In this document: in pieces, positions 1-8,196 of the stretch | How positions within the stretch are numbered: position 1 is the first letter of the stretch | How the letters are laid out: the number at the start of each line of letters is the position of its first letter | From: Halostagnicola kamekurae | GTDB taxonomy: Archaea; Halobacteriota; Halobacteria; Halobacteriales; Natrialbaceae | Direction: 5' to 3' | Length of the DNA: 64,000 bases | Assembly (NCBI RefSeq): GCF_900116205.1 | Contig: NZ_FOZS01000002.1 | Location: 434,001-498,000, forward strand | Translations under genes and position numbers: made by a program | The notes under the pieces: model-generated | Told to the model about the DNA's origin: nothing | The model's input: only the letters and a program-made list of their open reading frames with translations | Database searches by the model: none

Positions 1-783
1 ACGCCACGGTCCGTGTTGTTGCTGGCCCATGGTTTCGGAATGGGACTAACGAGCGACCGCGGTGCCGTGCAGGCAATTACCACACAGGAGGGCTGGGAGG
101 ACATCGGTTACGAAGTACTCGAGGGCGACTTCCGTCGAACGGGTGAACCAGTATCCATCCGTCGCCCACAGGTACACTCGCCACACCCACTCTCTGATGA
201 CCCGGAGGCAAAACCGTTCGTCGGATTCGATACGTTCGAGCGGAAAGAAGACGAATTGAACGCCGTTGCTGATGCCATTGCGGTAGACGTAAAAGAGCAT
301 GGACTCGAACCCGAACACGTCCTCGCGATCCCACTTGGCTCGATTACCGATATCCGATCGATCGGGCAGCGACTAACCGATCTGCTCGCAGAACGCTCTG
401 TCGACGGCAATCTCGTTTGGGACGGCAACAAGAGCGTCTTCGCTGAACAGGGTGCAGTAACAATTTCCGGGATCAACCGTGCGAAAGGAAACGAAGCGGC
501 GTCCGTCTACTTGCTAAATCTCGAGTACCTGGAGAACCCTTACTGGCACGATAACCGTGTTAGCCCGCGAAACGAGGCGTTCGTTGGTTTGACCCGAACT
601 CGAGCGTGGTGCCAACTTACTGGAACTGGTAGCGGGAACGGAATATTCAGAGAACTCAACCAACTCATTACCGCTGTTACTGACGAAGACCCGGTGCTAA
701 CATTCCCTGCACCAAATCCGACCAATCTCGAGAACGAAATCGGAAATGACGAGACGATAGCAACGTCGTTCGACCAGTTCTAA
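1..783 (+). CDS. SF1 (UvrD-type) helicase, C-terminal part; 5' end outside window
   Basis: The open frame runs in from the window edge and stops at 781-783, so about 260 C-terminal residues are visible. The N-part carries LLLAHGFGMG. The C-part carries AVTISGINRAKGNEAASV followed by RNEAFVGLTRTRAW, which resembles motifs V and VI of the UvrD_C_2 half of superfamily 1 helicases; the second stretch contains the Thr-Arg of the ATP-contacting arginine finger region. The Walker A half must lie upstream. Codon and base use are visibly less GC-rich than in thrS just downstream, which suggests an accessory or transferred gene. Helicases of this kind are often fused to nuclease-related domains or sit in defence islands, but nothing here shows which. 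Confidence 0.6.
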   Translation, partial: TPRSVLLLAHGFGMGLTSDRGAVQAITTQEGWEDIGYEVLEGDFRRTGEPVSIRRPQVHSPHPLSDDPEAKPFVGFDTFERKEDELNAVADAIAVDVKEHGLEPEHVLAIPLGSITDIRSIGQRLTDLLAERSVDGNLVWDGNKSVFAEQGAVTISGINRAKGNEAASVYLLNLEYLENPYWHDNRVSPRNEAFVGLTRTRAWCQLTGTGSGNGIFRELNQLITAVTDEDPVLTFPAPNPTNLENEIGNDETIATSFDQF

Positions 784-806
784 CGGACCAACACACCATC
801 ACAACG

Positions 807-815
807 CTTTTATCC
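807..815 (+). promoter_or_regulatory. Promoter TATA-like element of thrS
   Basis: CTTTTATCC lies about 26 bases upstream of 838-840, the spacing expected between an archaeal TATA box and transcript start. This would start the thrS transcript at the foot of the leader hairpin described below. Confidence 0.45.
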
Positions 816-837
816 TGCTCGGGATAATCCGTATCTA

Positions 838-995
838 CGATGGTAGGTGTCCGCTTTACAGGGGCTTTCGCCCACTTCTAACCCTCACCTACCGCTCGCT
901 GTGTCGGCCTCACCTCACAGCAGAGCGGCACACGCGGATGCCCGACCGAACTTCTCGCAGTTACGGAAGTTCACCAGTCAACAATAGCCACAGCC
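838..995 (+). promoter_or_regulatory. Structured 5' leader of thrS
   Basis: The leader is about 158 nt, long for a haloarchaeon. It contains a perfect 8-bp inverted repeat, GGTAGGTG (842-849) with CACCTACC (886-893), enclosing GGGC-TTTC-GCCC (862-873). A second hairpin, CCGCTCGCTGTG (892-903), pairs with CACAGC-A-GAGCGG (916-928), giving 12 bp with one bulged A. The loop of the second hairpin contains another CACCT (911-915) that could pair with AGGTG (845-849), so two mutually exclusive folds are possible. This resembles attenuation or autoregulatory leaders of aminoacyl-tRNA synthetase genes. No such archaeal leader is known to me, and the function is inferred. Confidence 0.55.
840..881 (+). 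CDS. Possible 13-residue leader peptide of thrS
   Basis: The ATG at 840 lies where the leaderless transcript is expected to begin and opens MVGVRFTGAFAHF, ending at TAA (879-881). The frame runs through the first leader hairpin and ends just before its closing arm, so translation would open that hairpin. It has only one Thr codon, so it is not a classic Thr-rich attenuator peptide. It may be coincidental. Confidence 0.25.
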   Translation: MVGVRFTGAFAHF

Positions 996-2954
996 ATGTC
1001 AGAACCAGATCCACAATCACAGTCATCGGAACAGATCAGCGTCGTACTACCGGACGGGTCGGAACTCGAGGTCGACGCCGGCGCGACGGTCGAGGACTGC
1101 GCCTACGAGATCGGCCCCGGACTCGGCCGGGACACGGTCGCCGGAAAACTCGACGGCGACCTCGTCGCCAAGGAGGAACCTGCCTACGACGGCGCGGCAC
1201 TCGAGATCATCACCGAGGGATCGGACGAGTCCCTCCGGGTCATGCGCCACTCGGCGGCCCACTGTCTCGCACAGGCGGTCGAACGGCTCTACGACGAGCC
1301 GAAACTCGCCATCGGCCCGCCGACGGACGACGGCTTTTACTACGACTTCGACGACCTCGACGTCGACGAATCGGACTTAGCGGAGATCGAGGCGGAGATG
1401 GAGGCAATCGTCGACGCGGACTACGAGATCGAACGCGAGGAAGTCTCAGTCGAGGAGGCCCGAGAACGGCTTGCCGACCAGCCCTACAAACTCGAGCTCC
1501 TCTCCGAACTCGCCGAGGAGGGCGAGCGTGTCACTTTCTACAGTCAGGGCGAGTGGGAGGACCTCTGTGCCGGCCCCCACGTCGAGTCGACGGGCGAGAT
1601 CGGCGCGGTGAAACTGCTCGAGATCGCGGGCGCGTACTGGCGCGGCGACGAGGAGAACCCGATGCAGACCCGCATCTACGGCACCGCCTTCGAGGACGAG
1701 TCCGACCTCGAGGCGTACTTACAGCGCCTCGAGGAGGCCGAAGAGCGCGACCACCGCAAGATCGGCAACGAGATGAACCTCTTCTCGATTCAGGACGTGA
1801 CCGGCCCCGGCCTGCCGCTGTATCACCCGCCGGGGAAGACGATCCTGCGAGAGCTCGAGTCCTTCGTCGAAGACCTCAACGAGGACGCGGGCTACGACTA
1901 CGTCGAGACGCCCCACGTCTTCAAGACGGACCTCTGGCACCGCTCGGGCCATTACGAGAACTACGAGGACGACATGTTCATCTTCGACGTGGGCGACGAC
2001 GAGTTCGGCCTGAAGCCGATGAACTGTCCCGGCCACGCCGCCATCTTTCAGGACCAGTCCTGGAGTTATCGCGACATGCCGATCCGGTACGCGGAGAACG
2101 GGAAGGTGTATCGCAAGGAACAACGGGGCGAACTCTCCGGCCTGTCTCGCGTCTGGGCGTTCACCATCGACGACGGTCACCTGTTCGTCGAACCGGAAGG
2201 GATCGAACACGAGGTCGAGACGGTCATCGACATGATCACGGACGTCCTCGAGACGTTCGACCTCGAGTACGAGATGGCGCTTGCAACGCGTCCCGAAAAG
2301 AGCGTCGGCAGCGACGAAATCTGGGAGAAAGCCCAGTCTCAGCTCCGGTCGGTGCTTGAGCACCGAAACCTCGAGTACGACGTCGAGGAGGGCGACGGCG
2401 CGTTCTACGGCCCGAAGATCGACTTCGCGTTCGAGGACGCCATCGGCCGTCACTGGGACGGCCCGACGGTCCAGCTCGATTTCAACATGCCCGAGCGGTT
2501 CGACCTCTCCTACGTCGGCGAGGACAACGAGGAACACCGCCCGGTCATGATCCATCGGGCCCTCTACGGCTCGTACGAGCGCTTTTTCATGATGCTCATC
2601 GAGCACTACGAGGGCAACTTCCCGCTCTGGCTCGCCCCCGAACAGGTTCGCGTGCTTCCGATTTCGGATTCGAATCTCGGCTACGCCCACCGCGTCGCCA
2701 ACGAGTTCGACGAGTTCCGCGTCGAGGTCGACGACCGGGACTCGACGCTCGAGCGGAAGATCCGCGCGGCCCACGACGACCGGGTCCCCTACCAGATCAT
2801 CGTCGGCGACGACGAGGAGGAAGACGGGAACATCTCGGTTCGCGACCGCTTCGAGGACCAGGAGTACGACGTCGATGTCGACGCGTTCCGGGCCCACCTC
2901 GAGGCCGAACGCGGCGAGCAGCGGACGGAGCCGGATTTCCTGCAGGACGAGTAG
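996..2954 (+). CDS. thrS: Threonyl-tRNA synthetase
   Basis: A 652-residue class II synthetase that charges tRNA-Thr. It has the full bacterial-type architecture: an N-terminal TGS domain (about 14-75), an SAD editing domain with HxxxH (His85, His89), the class II catalytic core with MNCPGH (zinc-binding Cys near residue 344) and motif 2/3 segments, and a C-terminal anticodon-binding domain (from about 545). This bacterial-type form is usual in haloarchaea, unlike many other Euryarchaeota whose ThrRS has a different editing domain. The ATG at 996 gives the family's normal N-terminus. It is transcribed alone, behind the long structured leader, and converges with the lipoprotein gene downstream. 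Confidence 0.97.
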   Translation: MSEPDPQSQSSEQISVVLPDGSELEVDAGATVEDCAYEIGPGLGRDTVAGKLDGDLVAKEEPAYDGAALEIITEGSDESLRVMRHSAAHCLAQAVERLYDEPKLAIGPPTDDGFYYDFDDLDVDESDLAEIEAEMEAIVDADYEIEREEVSVEEARERLADQPYKLELLSELAEEGERVTFYSQGEWEDLCAGPHVESTGEIGAVKLLEIAGAYWRGDEENPMQTRIYGTAFEDESDLEAYLQRLEEAEERDHRKIGNEMNLFSIQDVTGPGLPLYHPPGKTILRELESFVEDLNEDAGYDYVETPHVFKTDLWHRSGHYENYEDDMFIFDVGDDEFGLKPMNCPGHAAIFQDQSWSYRDMPIRYAENGKVYRKEQRGELSGLSRVWAFTIDDGHLFVEPEGIEHEVETVIDMITDVLETFDLEYEMALATRPEKSVGSDEIWEKAQSQLRSVLEHRNLEYDVEEGDGAFYGPKIDFAFEDAIGRHWDGPTVQLDFNMPERFDLSYVGEDNEEHRPVMIHRALYGSYERFFMMLIEHYEGNFPLWLAPEQVRVLPISDSNLGYAHRVANEFDEFRVEVDDRDSTLERKIRAAHDDRVPYQIIVGDDEEEDGNISVRDRFEDQEYDVDVDAFRAHLEAERGEQRTEPDFLQDE

Positions 2955-3007
2955 CGTCCCAGGCCGTACTGCAGCGACGACCTCGATCTGAATCTATGTG
3001 CGCGCGA

Positions 3008-3442
3008 TCAACAGCTGTGTACTTCATCCCTGTATGTCATACCACCATCATAATCATAGTAAAGATCGATTTTGCGTGACACACTCGGATGCGGTGGACA
3101 CTCCGGTTCGGCAGGGATTGAGACGACGCCGTTTTCACCGTCGTCGGTCCGGTACTCGATAGTGCGTACCTCATCGGGGATCGGATCAGAGGTGAACTCG
3201 TGACTTTTCGTCACTTCCCACTCGTCTTCGTAGATCACTGTGCCGTTCTTCGCTCTGGCTGTAAATTCGAACGTCGTCGTCTCGTTCTCGTAATACGAAT
3301 TGATAATCGTGATTCGGGCTTTGTTCTCGTATTTGTACTCCTCGTCACGAAGCACGTCCAGACAGCCGCCGGCCGTCGTGGATCCAACCACCAGTACTGT
3401 CCCGAGAAACTCACGCCGACGGTACGGTTTGGTATCAGTCAT
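3008..3442 (-). CDS. Tat-exported lipoprotein, hypothetical
   Basis: 144 residues. The N-terminus reads YRRREFLGTVLVVGSTTAGGC: a twin-arginine motif, a short hydrophobic stretch and a lipobox ending in Cys, so the protein should be exported folded by Tat and anchored outside the membrane by lipid. The mature part is rich in beta-forming Tyr, Thr and Glu residues and resembles the Ig-like folds common in haloarchaeal surface lipoproteins, but no named family is recognised. Base composition is lower in GC than in the flanking housekeeping genes. A 6-bp inverted repeat (ATAGGC 3441-3446, GCCTAT 3471-3476) overlaps the start region. ATG at 3442 is preferred over an in-frame GTG two codons upstream. 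Confidence 0.75.
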   Translation of the reverse strand: MTDTKPYRRREFLGTVLVVGSTTAGGCLDVLRDEEYKYENKARITIINSYYENETTTFEFTARAKNGTVIYEDEWEVTKSHEFTSDPIPDEVRTIEYRTDDGENGVVSIPAEPECPPHPSVSRKIDLYYDYDGGMTYRDEVHSC

Positions 3443-3564
3443 AGGCACCCAGTTGGTTGTCTCACAGTGCGCCTATCGGTCATTGTTAGTGGTGGTTTCC
3501 GAACGCAAATATACGTGTTGAAATAGATAACTGATTGAGACTAATTATTGACCGGGGCCACCGA

Positions 3565-3970
3565 TTACAGTACGTCTTCGGCCCGAATTTCGAACGTATC
3601 TCGTTCAGTGTCGTCCTCGCCTCGAGTTTGCTGGAACCGCTGATACGCTTCGAATCGCTCCGAATTCGGCGAGATACTGAACGATGGCGGATACCCGATA
3701 GATATTCCGGTTTCGTCCGTGTTCCTTTCCAAACGTACGTGAATATGGCAGAAAGCCGCGTATACTCGACGAATTCAGGTCCTTTTTCGAGCATGATTCC
3801 AGTCGTCGCAACCGGCGTCCGATCTGTTTCATCACCGGTTAGACCGTTATCGTATGCCATGTGGTATCCGTCAACCGCGATACTGGTCATCCCGAGTATC
3901 CGCAGGCGACTATTACGCCGTCGACTTGGGAGGTCGCGACAGACTCGCCCACCGCACGGGAACCACTCAC
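3565..3970 (-). pseudogene. Decayed hypothetical gene with two frameshifts
   Basis: Three reading frames on the minus strand join into one plausible protein. From 3970, VSGSRAVGESVATSQVDG continues to VIVACGYSG and a stop near 3888. The next frame then gives SIAVDGYHMAYDNGLTG and continues to KGTRTKPE near 3705. The third frame gives ISIGYPPSFSISPNSERFEA and ends in RAEDVL plus TAA at 3565-3567. Each segment has protein-like composition and ends exactly where the next begins, which random frames rarely do. The 5' end lacks a good start: an in-frame stop at 3986-3988 precedes a GTG at 3968-3970. Composition is similar to the neighbouring lipoprotein gene. The family is not recognised. Sequencing errors are the alternative explanation. 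Confidence 0.5.
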
Positions 3971-4008
3971 GTTCGTGATGGTCCACTACGGATATTCAAT
4001 CAAAATAC

Positions 4009-4016
4009 ACATATTT
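4009..4016 (+). promoter_or_regulatory. Promoter TATA-like element of gfcR
   Basis: ACATATTT lies about 26 bases upstream of the ATG at 4037. There is no ribosome binding site in the short gap, so the transcript is probably leaderless. Confidence 0.4.
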
Positions 4017-4036
4017 GTGGGATCGTGCATATCGGT

Positions 4037-4753
4037 ATGAACAGAGCCGAGAAAGCCGCTCTCCAGTTGCGCGCCGTCGACGTGTTGTGTATGCTCAAGG
4101 AAACCCGCACCTACGACGAACTCGAGGCCAAGACGGGCCTCCCCGCGGGCGATCTCAACCGGTACGTCAACGGCCACGTCCTGCCGGGGACCGATCGCGC
4201 TCGGGCGGTCGTCGAAGATCTCGGGAAGGACGCGATCGCCGAAGAACTCGAGGCGCGGATCCGCGTGGACGAGGAGGGATACGTCGACAACTCCGGCGTG
4301 GTCTTCGACCAGCCGTTTTTGAACCTCGCAGCGCCCGTCGTCGCCGACAGCTTCGGGTTCGATCGACCGGACGTGGTTCTGACGGCCGCCACCGACGGAA
4401 TCACGCTCGCGGCGTCGTTGGCGAGCTACTACGGAACGCGGTGTGCCTACGCGAAGAAACGAAAGGAGACGGCCGTCGAGGAGTTCATCGAGGCCCGCGA
4501 ACGCCTCGATTCGGGCATCGAGATCACCTACTACCTGCCCGAATCGTCGATCGACGAGGGCGAGTCGGTGCTGGTCGTCGACGATCTCATCCGCTCGGGC
4601 GAAACCCAAGAACTGCTGCTCGACATCGTCGAAACCGCCGGGGCGGAAGTCGCGGGCGTGTTCGCGCTGATCGCGGCCGGTGACGACGGCATTCGCCGGG
4701 TTCGCGGCCGGACCGAGGCAGTCGTCGACGCGCTGACCTCCGTCCACGCGTGA
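4037..4753 (+). CDS. gfcR: GfcR-type transcription regulator (HTH plus phosphoribosyltransferase-like domain)
   Basis: 238 residues. The N-terminal part (about 1-70) is a helix-turn-helix with the pattern RTYDELEAKTGLPAGDLNRY. The C-terminal part (about 80-238) is a phosphoribosyltransferase fold with the PRPP-binding signature SVLVVDDLIRSGET. In Haloferax this family activates genes of sugar catabolism; the phosphoribosyltransferase fold is used as a sensor domain rather than as an enzyme. The start is the ATG at 4037, giving MNRAEKAALQLR; longer in-frame extensions upstream run into AT-rich promoter DNA. It is transcribed alone. A GntP gluconate-type permease lies 39 kb downstream in the same window and could be a target, but that is speculation. 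Confidence 0.85.
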   Translation: MNRAEKAALQLRAVDVLCMLKETRTYDELEAKTGLPAGDLNRYVNGHVLPGTDRARAVVEDLGKDAIAEELEARIRVDEEGYVDNSGVVFDQPFLNLAAPVVADSFGFDRPDVVLTAATDGITLAASLASYYGTRCAYAKKRKETAVEEFIEARERLDSGIEITYYLPESSIDEGESVLVVDDLIRSGETQELLLDIVETAGAEVAGVFALIAAGDDGIRRVRGRTEAVVDALTSVHA

Positions 4754-4802
4754 GGGGCTCGGTCGACTCCCACTCCCGGAGTCCCACCTGGGAATAAACA
4801 AC

Positions 4803-4824
4803 ATGATGAATCATTAGGTTTATG
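4803..4824 (+). promoter_or_regulatory. Promoter and possible operator of glutamate mutase small subunit gene
   Basis: The palindrome ATGAT-GA-ATCAT (4803-4814) directly abuts TTAGGTTTAT (4815-4824), a TATA-like element. A regulator bound here would cover the promoter. A good Shine-Dalgarno GGAGG (4843-4847) follows, 7 bases before the ATG at 4855. Confidence 0.4.
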
Positions 4825-4854
4825 TGGTTCCCCGCAGACTGTGGAGGTACGACA

Positions 4855-5307
4855 ATGACGAAGACAGTTATCCTCGGCGTGATCGGCTCCGACGCCCACG
4901 TCGTCGGCATCACGATCCTCGAGCAGGCGCTGAACGCTGCCGGATTCGACGTCGTCAACCTCGGCGTCCAGAGCTCCCAACAGGAGTTCGTCGACGCGGC
5001 AACGGATCACGACGCCGAAGCTGTACTCGTCTCGTCGCTGTACGGCCACGCCGAGCAGGACTGTCAGGGCTTTCACGAACTGGTCGCCGAGGCGGACCTC
5101 GAGGACGTGACGACCTACATCGGCGGCAATCTCTCCGTCGGTCAGACCGATTTCGAGGAGACTCGAGAGAAGTTCCGCGCGATGGGGTTCGATCGCGTCT
5201 TCAACTCCGAAACCGACCCGGAAGATGCGATCGAGGCGCTGCGTGCCGATCTCGATATCCGGCCGCCCGAATCCGAACGCGAAGGAAGCCGAACCGTCTC
5301 GGTGTAG
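4855..5307 (+). CDS. mamA: Glutamate (methylaspartate) mutase, small B12-binding subunit
   Basis: 150 residues, the length normal for subunit S. The N-terminus carries the cobalamin lower-ligand motif D-x-H-x-x-G in GVIGSDAHVVGITILEQAL, followed by NLGVQSSQQEF and YIGGNLSVG, all typical of subunit S. With the large subunit it interconverts glutamate and 3-methylaspartate, a step of the methylaspartate cycle that haloarchaea use for acetyl-CoA assimilation. The large subunit and methylaspartate ammonia-lyase are normally neighbours but are not here: the next gene is a convergent uspA. The Arg/Glu-rich tail after residue 137 is probably a flexible halophilic extension. The ATG at 4855 has a GGAGG ribosome site. 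The alternative symbol is glmS, shared with an unrelated enzyme. Confidence 0.87.
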   Translation: MTKTVILGVIGSDAHVVGITILEQALNAAGFDVVNLGVQSSQQEFVDAATDHDAEAVLVSSLYGHAEQDCQGFHELVAEADLEDVTTYIGGNLSVGQTDFEETREKFRAMGFDRVFNSETDPEDAIEALRADLDIRPPESEREGSRTVSV

Positions 5308-5373
5308 AGTCACTGGAGAATCCGCTGTCGACTGCGTTCGCGTCGAGACACCGTTTTCAACGCGTCTCCGTCC

Positions 5374-5808
5374 TTACCTGACGATCGTTACGGGAACCGG
5401 CGAGCGCCGCGCGACGGTTTCGGCGACGCTTCCAAGCAGGATCCGACTCGCGCCGGTCCGGCCGTGGCTTCCGACGACGATCTGATCGGCGTCGTGTTCT
5501 TCGACGTAGTCGACGATCGACCGCGAGATGCCGCCGATGACGCGGTCCGTATCGATCTCGACGCCGCGGTCGGCGGCGAGGTCGACCGCGTCCTCGAGGA
5601 TCCGGTCTGCCTGCTGTTCGTGGCGCTCGTAGATCTGTTCGTAGTTGGCCATCGCGCCGCCGTCGACGCCGGTCGCCGCGTAGAAGTCCCCGGGATCGAG
5701 GACGTGCAGCGCCGTGATCTCGGCGTCGGGAAACTCGTCGACGGCGAACTCGAGTGCGTCGACCGAACGATCCGAGTCGTCAATCGGGACGACGATACGT
5801 TTGGACAT
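5374..5808 (-). CDS. Universal stress protein, UspA family
   Basis: 144 residues, one complete Usp domain. It begins MSKRIVVPIDDSDRSVDALE, with the conserved Val-Pro-x-Asp and Ser pair. Near the C-terminus it has VVGSHGRTGASRILLGSVAE, the G-2x-G-9x-G-S/T ATP-binding pattern, so it belongs to the nucleotide-binding branch. Haloarchaea carry dozens of such genes and their individual roles are mostly unknown. ATG at 5808 is preferred because a TATA-like ACTTATTT (about 5836-5843, minus strand) lies at leaderless spacing; longer frames upstream are non-coding in composition. It is monocistronic and convergent with the mutase subunit gene. Confidence 0.92.
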   Translation of the reverse strand: MSKRIVVPIDDSDRSVDALEFAVDEFPDAEITALHVLDPGDFYAATGVDGGAMANYEQIYERHEQQADRILEDAVDLAADRGVEIDTDRVIGGISRSIVDYVEEHDADQIVVGSHGRTGASRILLGSVAETVARRSPVPVTIVR

Positions 5809-6086
5809 ACGCGAGAGAACGCACGGGACCCAAATAAGTGTCGACCTGAATTCTCGCCCGGTGGGTAGATTCGAAACGACGCCGCACGTCGCGTCGCTCG
5901 TTCCTGAAATAGGCTCGAGGGTAGGTCGTGGCTCGAGGATTGCGTCGTGATAGAGGGCAGCGGCGCGACTCGAAATCGGCGGCGCGACTCGAAGGCGGCA
6001 TCGACAGGAGGGAATCGTCCACAGAGAGAATCGTCTGCCGGAAAGCGTCGTCTGCAACGAGAAATCTCGAAAAGCGCCCGCGACGG

Positions 6087-6677
6087 TTACTTCGCGCCGC
6101 CGCGACCGCCGTTGTTCGACGGGCGGACCTTCTCCGCGCCCTTGCCGCGAGTGTTGAGACCGCGGTTCGACGAGCCGGCGTTAGTGAGACCGCGGAACGC
6201 GCGGTTCGTGTGGTCGTCGTCGCAGATCCAACTGAGGTCGTCGTCGTTCTCGATCGCCGGGTGGTTCGGATCGATGAGGATCGCTTCGAACCACTTCTGG
6301 CTGCCGTCTTCCCCGACCCAGTAGCTGTTGAGCACCCGCAGGTTGGGGTACTTTCGGGAGACGCGCTCTTCGCCCATCCGCTGGATGTTCTTGCGGCGAC
6401 CGATCCGGTTGACGCCCTGGCGTTTCGTTCGTCGACCGGCCTTGTGTCGCTGCTTTCGGGCGGTTCCCTTTCGGACCGAGACGCGCGCGAGGACGACCCC
6501 CTGCTTGGCCTTGTAGCCGAGTTCGCGCGCCTTGTCCAGTCGCGTCGGGCGATCGATCCGCTCGATCGCGCCCTGCTCGCGCCAGTCCTGCTTGCGCTGC
6601 CACTGCAGTTCGCCGAGCTTTCCGTCGCCCGGGTTCTTCCATGCCTCCTTGATGTGGGAGTAGAAGCTTCGTGCCAT
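6087..6677 (-). CDS. rpl15e: 50S ribosomal protein L15e
   Basis: 196 residues, matching the family length. It begins MARSFYSHIKEAWKNPGDG and contains the conserved basic core RKGTARKQRHKAGRRTKRQG and NSYWVGEDGSQKWFEAI. L15e binds 23S rRNA in the large subunit of archaeal and eukaryotic ribosomes. It is unusually basic among the acidic proteins of this window, as expected for an rRNA-binding protein. It lies downstream of ftsZ on the same strand but has its own promoter and an approximately 110-nt leader. The ATG at 6677 is fixed by the family N-terminus. Confidence 0.97.
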   Translation of the reverse strand: MARSFYSHIKEAWKNPGDGKLGELQWQRKQDWREQGAIERIDRPTRLDKARELGYKAKQGVVLARVSVRKGTARKQRHKAGRRTKRQGVNRIGRRKNIQRMGEERVSRKYPNLRVLNSYWVGEDGSQKWFEAILIDPNHPAIENDDDLSWICDDDHTNRAFRGLTNAGSSNRGLNTRGKGAEKVRPSNNGGRGGAK

Positions 6678-6822
6678 TGTGTACCTGCGGGCGTTTCCTG
6701 GTTCAGAACTCGAGTCGATTCTCGCGTTCCACATCCCGACCTGTGACGTGCGTCGAACAGGTGCCCGCTGTCGCCCGCGGACCAGCGAGTCGTCTGCAAC
6801 TATCCAACTTGCGAGTATAAGG
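6678..6822 (-). promoter_or_regulatory. Promoter and structured leader of L15e gene
   Basis: A TATA-like CTTATACTCG sits near 6813-6822 on the minus strand, predicting a start near 6790 and a leader of about 110 nt with no good small ORF. The leader contains the inverted repeat ACCTGT (6739-6744) / ACAGGT (6757-6762) enclosing GACG / CGTC (6745-6754). Ribosomal protein genes are often autoregulated through such leaders; here that is inference only. Confidence 0.4.
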
Positions 6823-6900
6823 GCTTCGAACCGACACGGGACGTGCGACCCACTGAACTGCGAGTCGCGGGCTCGAGTCACGCGTCCGCGTTCGAAGAAA

Positions 6901-8040
6901 TCAGTCGACGAAGTCGATGTCTTCTTCCTCTGCGCCCTCCGGCTGGACGGCCTCGCCGTTGGGCCGGCCGTAGATCTGGGGCGATTCGACGCCGGTCACG
7001 ACGATCATGGTTCGCATGCTGCCCTCGAGGCTCTCGTCGATCGAGGTCCCCCAGATGATGCGCGCGTCGGGGTCGATCCGGTCGTAGATCTCCTCGACGA
7101 CGCCTTCGGCTTCTTCGATCGACATGTCGTTGCCGCCGGTGACGTTGACGAGCGCGGAGCTCGCTCCGGAAATATCGACGTCGAGCAGCGGCGAGCGCAG
7201 CGCGGTCTTGACCGAGTCCTCGGCCTTGGCTTCGGAGTCGGCCTCGCCGAGGCCGATCATCGCGACGCCGCCCCGTTCCATCACGGTGCGAACGTCGGCG
7301 AAGTCCAGGTTGACGAGCCCGGGTTTCGTGATGAGTTCCGTGATGCCCTTGACCGAGCGCATCAGGACCTCGTCGCTGACCTTGAACGCCTGTTTGACCG
7401 GCAGTTTGCCGACCGAATCGAGCAGGCGGTCGTTGGGGACGACGATGACCGTATCGGAAACGTCTCGAAGCCGCTCGAGGCCGGCTTCGGCGTTCGTTCG
7501 TCGGACTTCTCCCTCGGCGGTAAACGGCGTCGTGACGATCGAAATCGTGAGCGCGCCGGACTCTCGAGCCGCCTTCGCGACGACGGGAGCCGAACCGGTC
7601 CCGGTTCCGCCGCCCAGTCCCGCCGTGACGAACACCATGTCGGAGCCGTCGATCGCGTCGTAGATGTCCTGCTGGCTCTCGAGGGCGGCCTCTTCGCCGA
7701 CCTGCGGGAGCGAGCCGGCTCCGCGGCCGCCGGTCTTTTGCTCGCCCATCAGGATCTTCGTATCTGCGTCGATTTCGACGAGGTGCTGGACGTCGGTGTT
7801 TGCCGCAACCAGTTTCGCGCCGTGGATTCCCTCCTCCCCCATTCGATTGACGGTGTTGCCGCCAGCGCCGCCACAGCCGACGACCGTAATATCAGTCTGG
7901 AGATCGTCGAGTACGTCGAGCAGTTCGTCGTCGGTCATCGTCCCCGAAGTATTGGCGTCGACGGATTCGGCCTCGTCGGGGAGATGATCAGGCTCCCCGC
8001 CCTCGGCCTCGTCGATAGCATCGTCGATTATAGAGTCCAT
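6901..8040 (-). CDS. ftsZ1: Cell division protein FtsZ (FtsZ1-type)
   Basis: 379 residues. It has the tubulin/FtsZ nucleotide-binding core: [17 protein letters not shown] (51-67), the signature GGGTGTGS (143-150), and the synergy loop containing [13 protein letters not shown] (near 240). GTP-dependent polymers of this protein form the division ring at midcell. The N-terminal extension begins [13 protein letters not shown], which fits the FtsZ1 group of haloarchaeal paralogues rather than FtsZ2; nearby aroE and pab genes also match the neighbourhood I recall for FtsZ1 in Haloferax. The Asp/Glu-rich tail ends EEEDIDFVD and may serve as partner-binding peptide. A TATA-like TAATTATG (about 8066-8073, minus strand) gives a leaderless start at 8040. 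Confidence 0.93.
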   Translation of the reverse strand: MDSIIDDAIDEAEGGEPDHLPDEAESVDANTSGTMTDDELLDVLDDLQTDITVVGCGGAGGNTVNRMGEEGIHGAKLVAANTDVQHLVEIDADTKILMGEQKTGGRGAGSLPQVGEEAALESQQDIYDAIDGSDMVFVTAGLGGGTGTGSAPVVAKAARESGALTISIVTTPFTAEGEVRRTNAEAGLERLRDVSDTVIVVPNDRLLDSVGKLPVKQAFKVSDEVLMRSVKGITELITKPGLVNLDFADVRTVMERGGVAMIGLGEADSEAKAEDSVKTALRSPLLDVDISGASSALVNVTGGNDMSIEEAEGVVEEIYDRIDPDARIIWGTSIDESLEGSMRTMIVVTGVESPQIYGRPNGEAVQPEGAEEEDIDFVD

Positions 8041-8086
8041 CCTTGCCCTTGACTTAAGGACGGAGCATAATTACCTTTCCCCTACA

Positions 8087-8106
8087 CGTCAGCCGTCTGT
8101 CTGACG
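8087..8106. other. Small hairpin between dtdA and ftsZ
   Basis: CGTCAG (8087-8092) and CTGACG (8101-8106) form a 6-bp stem with an 8-base loop. It lies downstream of dtdA and upstream of the ftsZ promoter. No T-run follows on the minus strand, so a terminator role is uncertain. Confidence 0.25.
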
Positions 8107-8196
8107 CAGTAATCCGTCGTTACCTATCGCGTCGCTGATCGAGAAAGCGTCGCCTCAGTCGCGCTGTAGGGACATCGTACCGTCAGCGTACTCGAG

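Noticed and set aside
938-2359. Long plus-strand open frame inside thrS
   Set aside because: Arg/Gly-rich translation typical of a shifted frame in GC-rich DNA; thrS in the other frame carries every family motif.
1719-2897. 392-codon minus-strand open frame over thrS
   Set aside because: Val/Asp-rich antisense shadow of an acidic gene; no domains and no promoter.
3535-3978. Plus-strand open frame of 147 codons
   Set aside because: Poor composition; the minus strand gives a better explanation as a frameshifted pseudogene.
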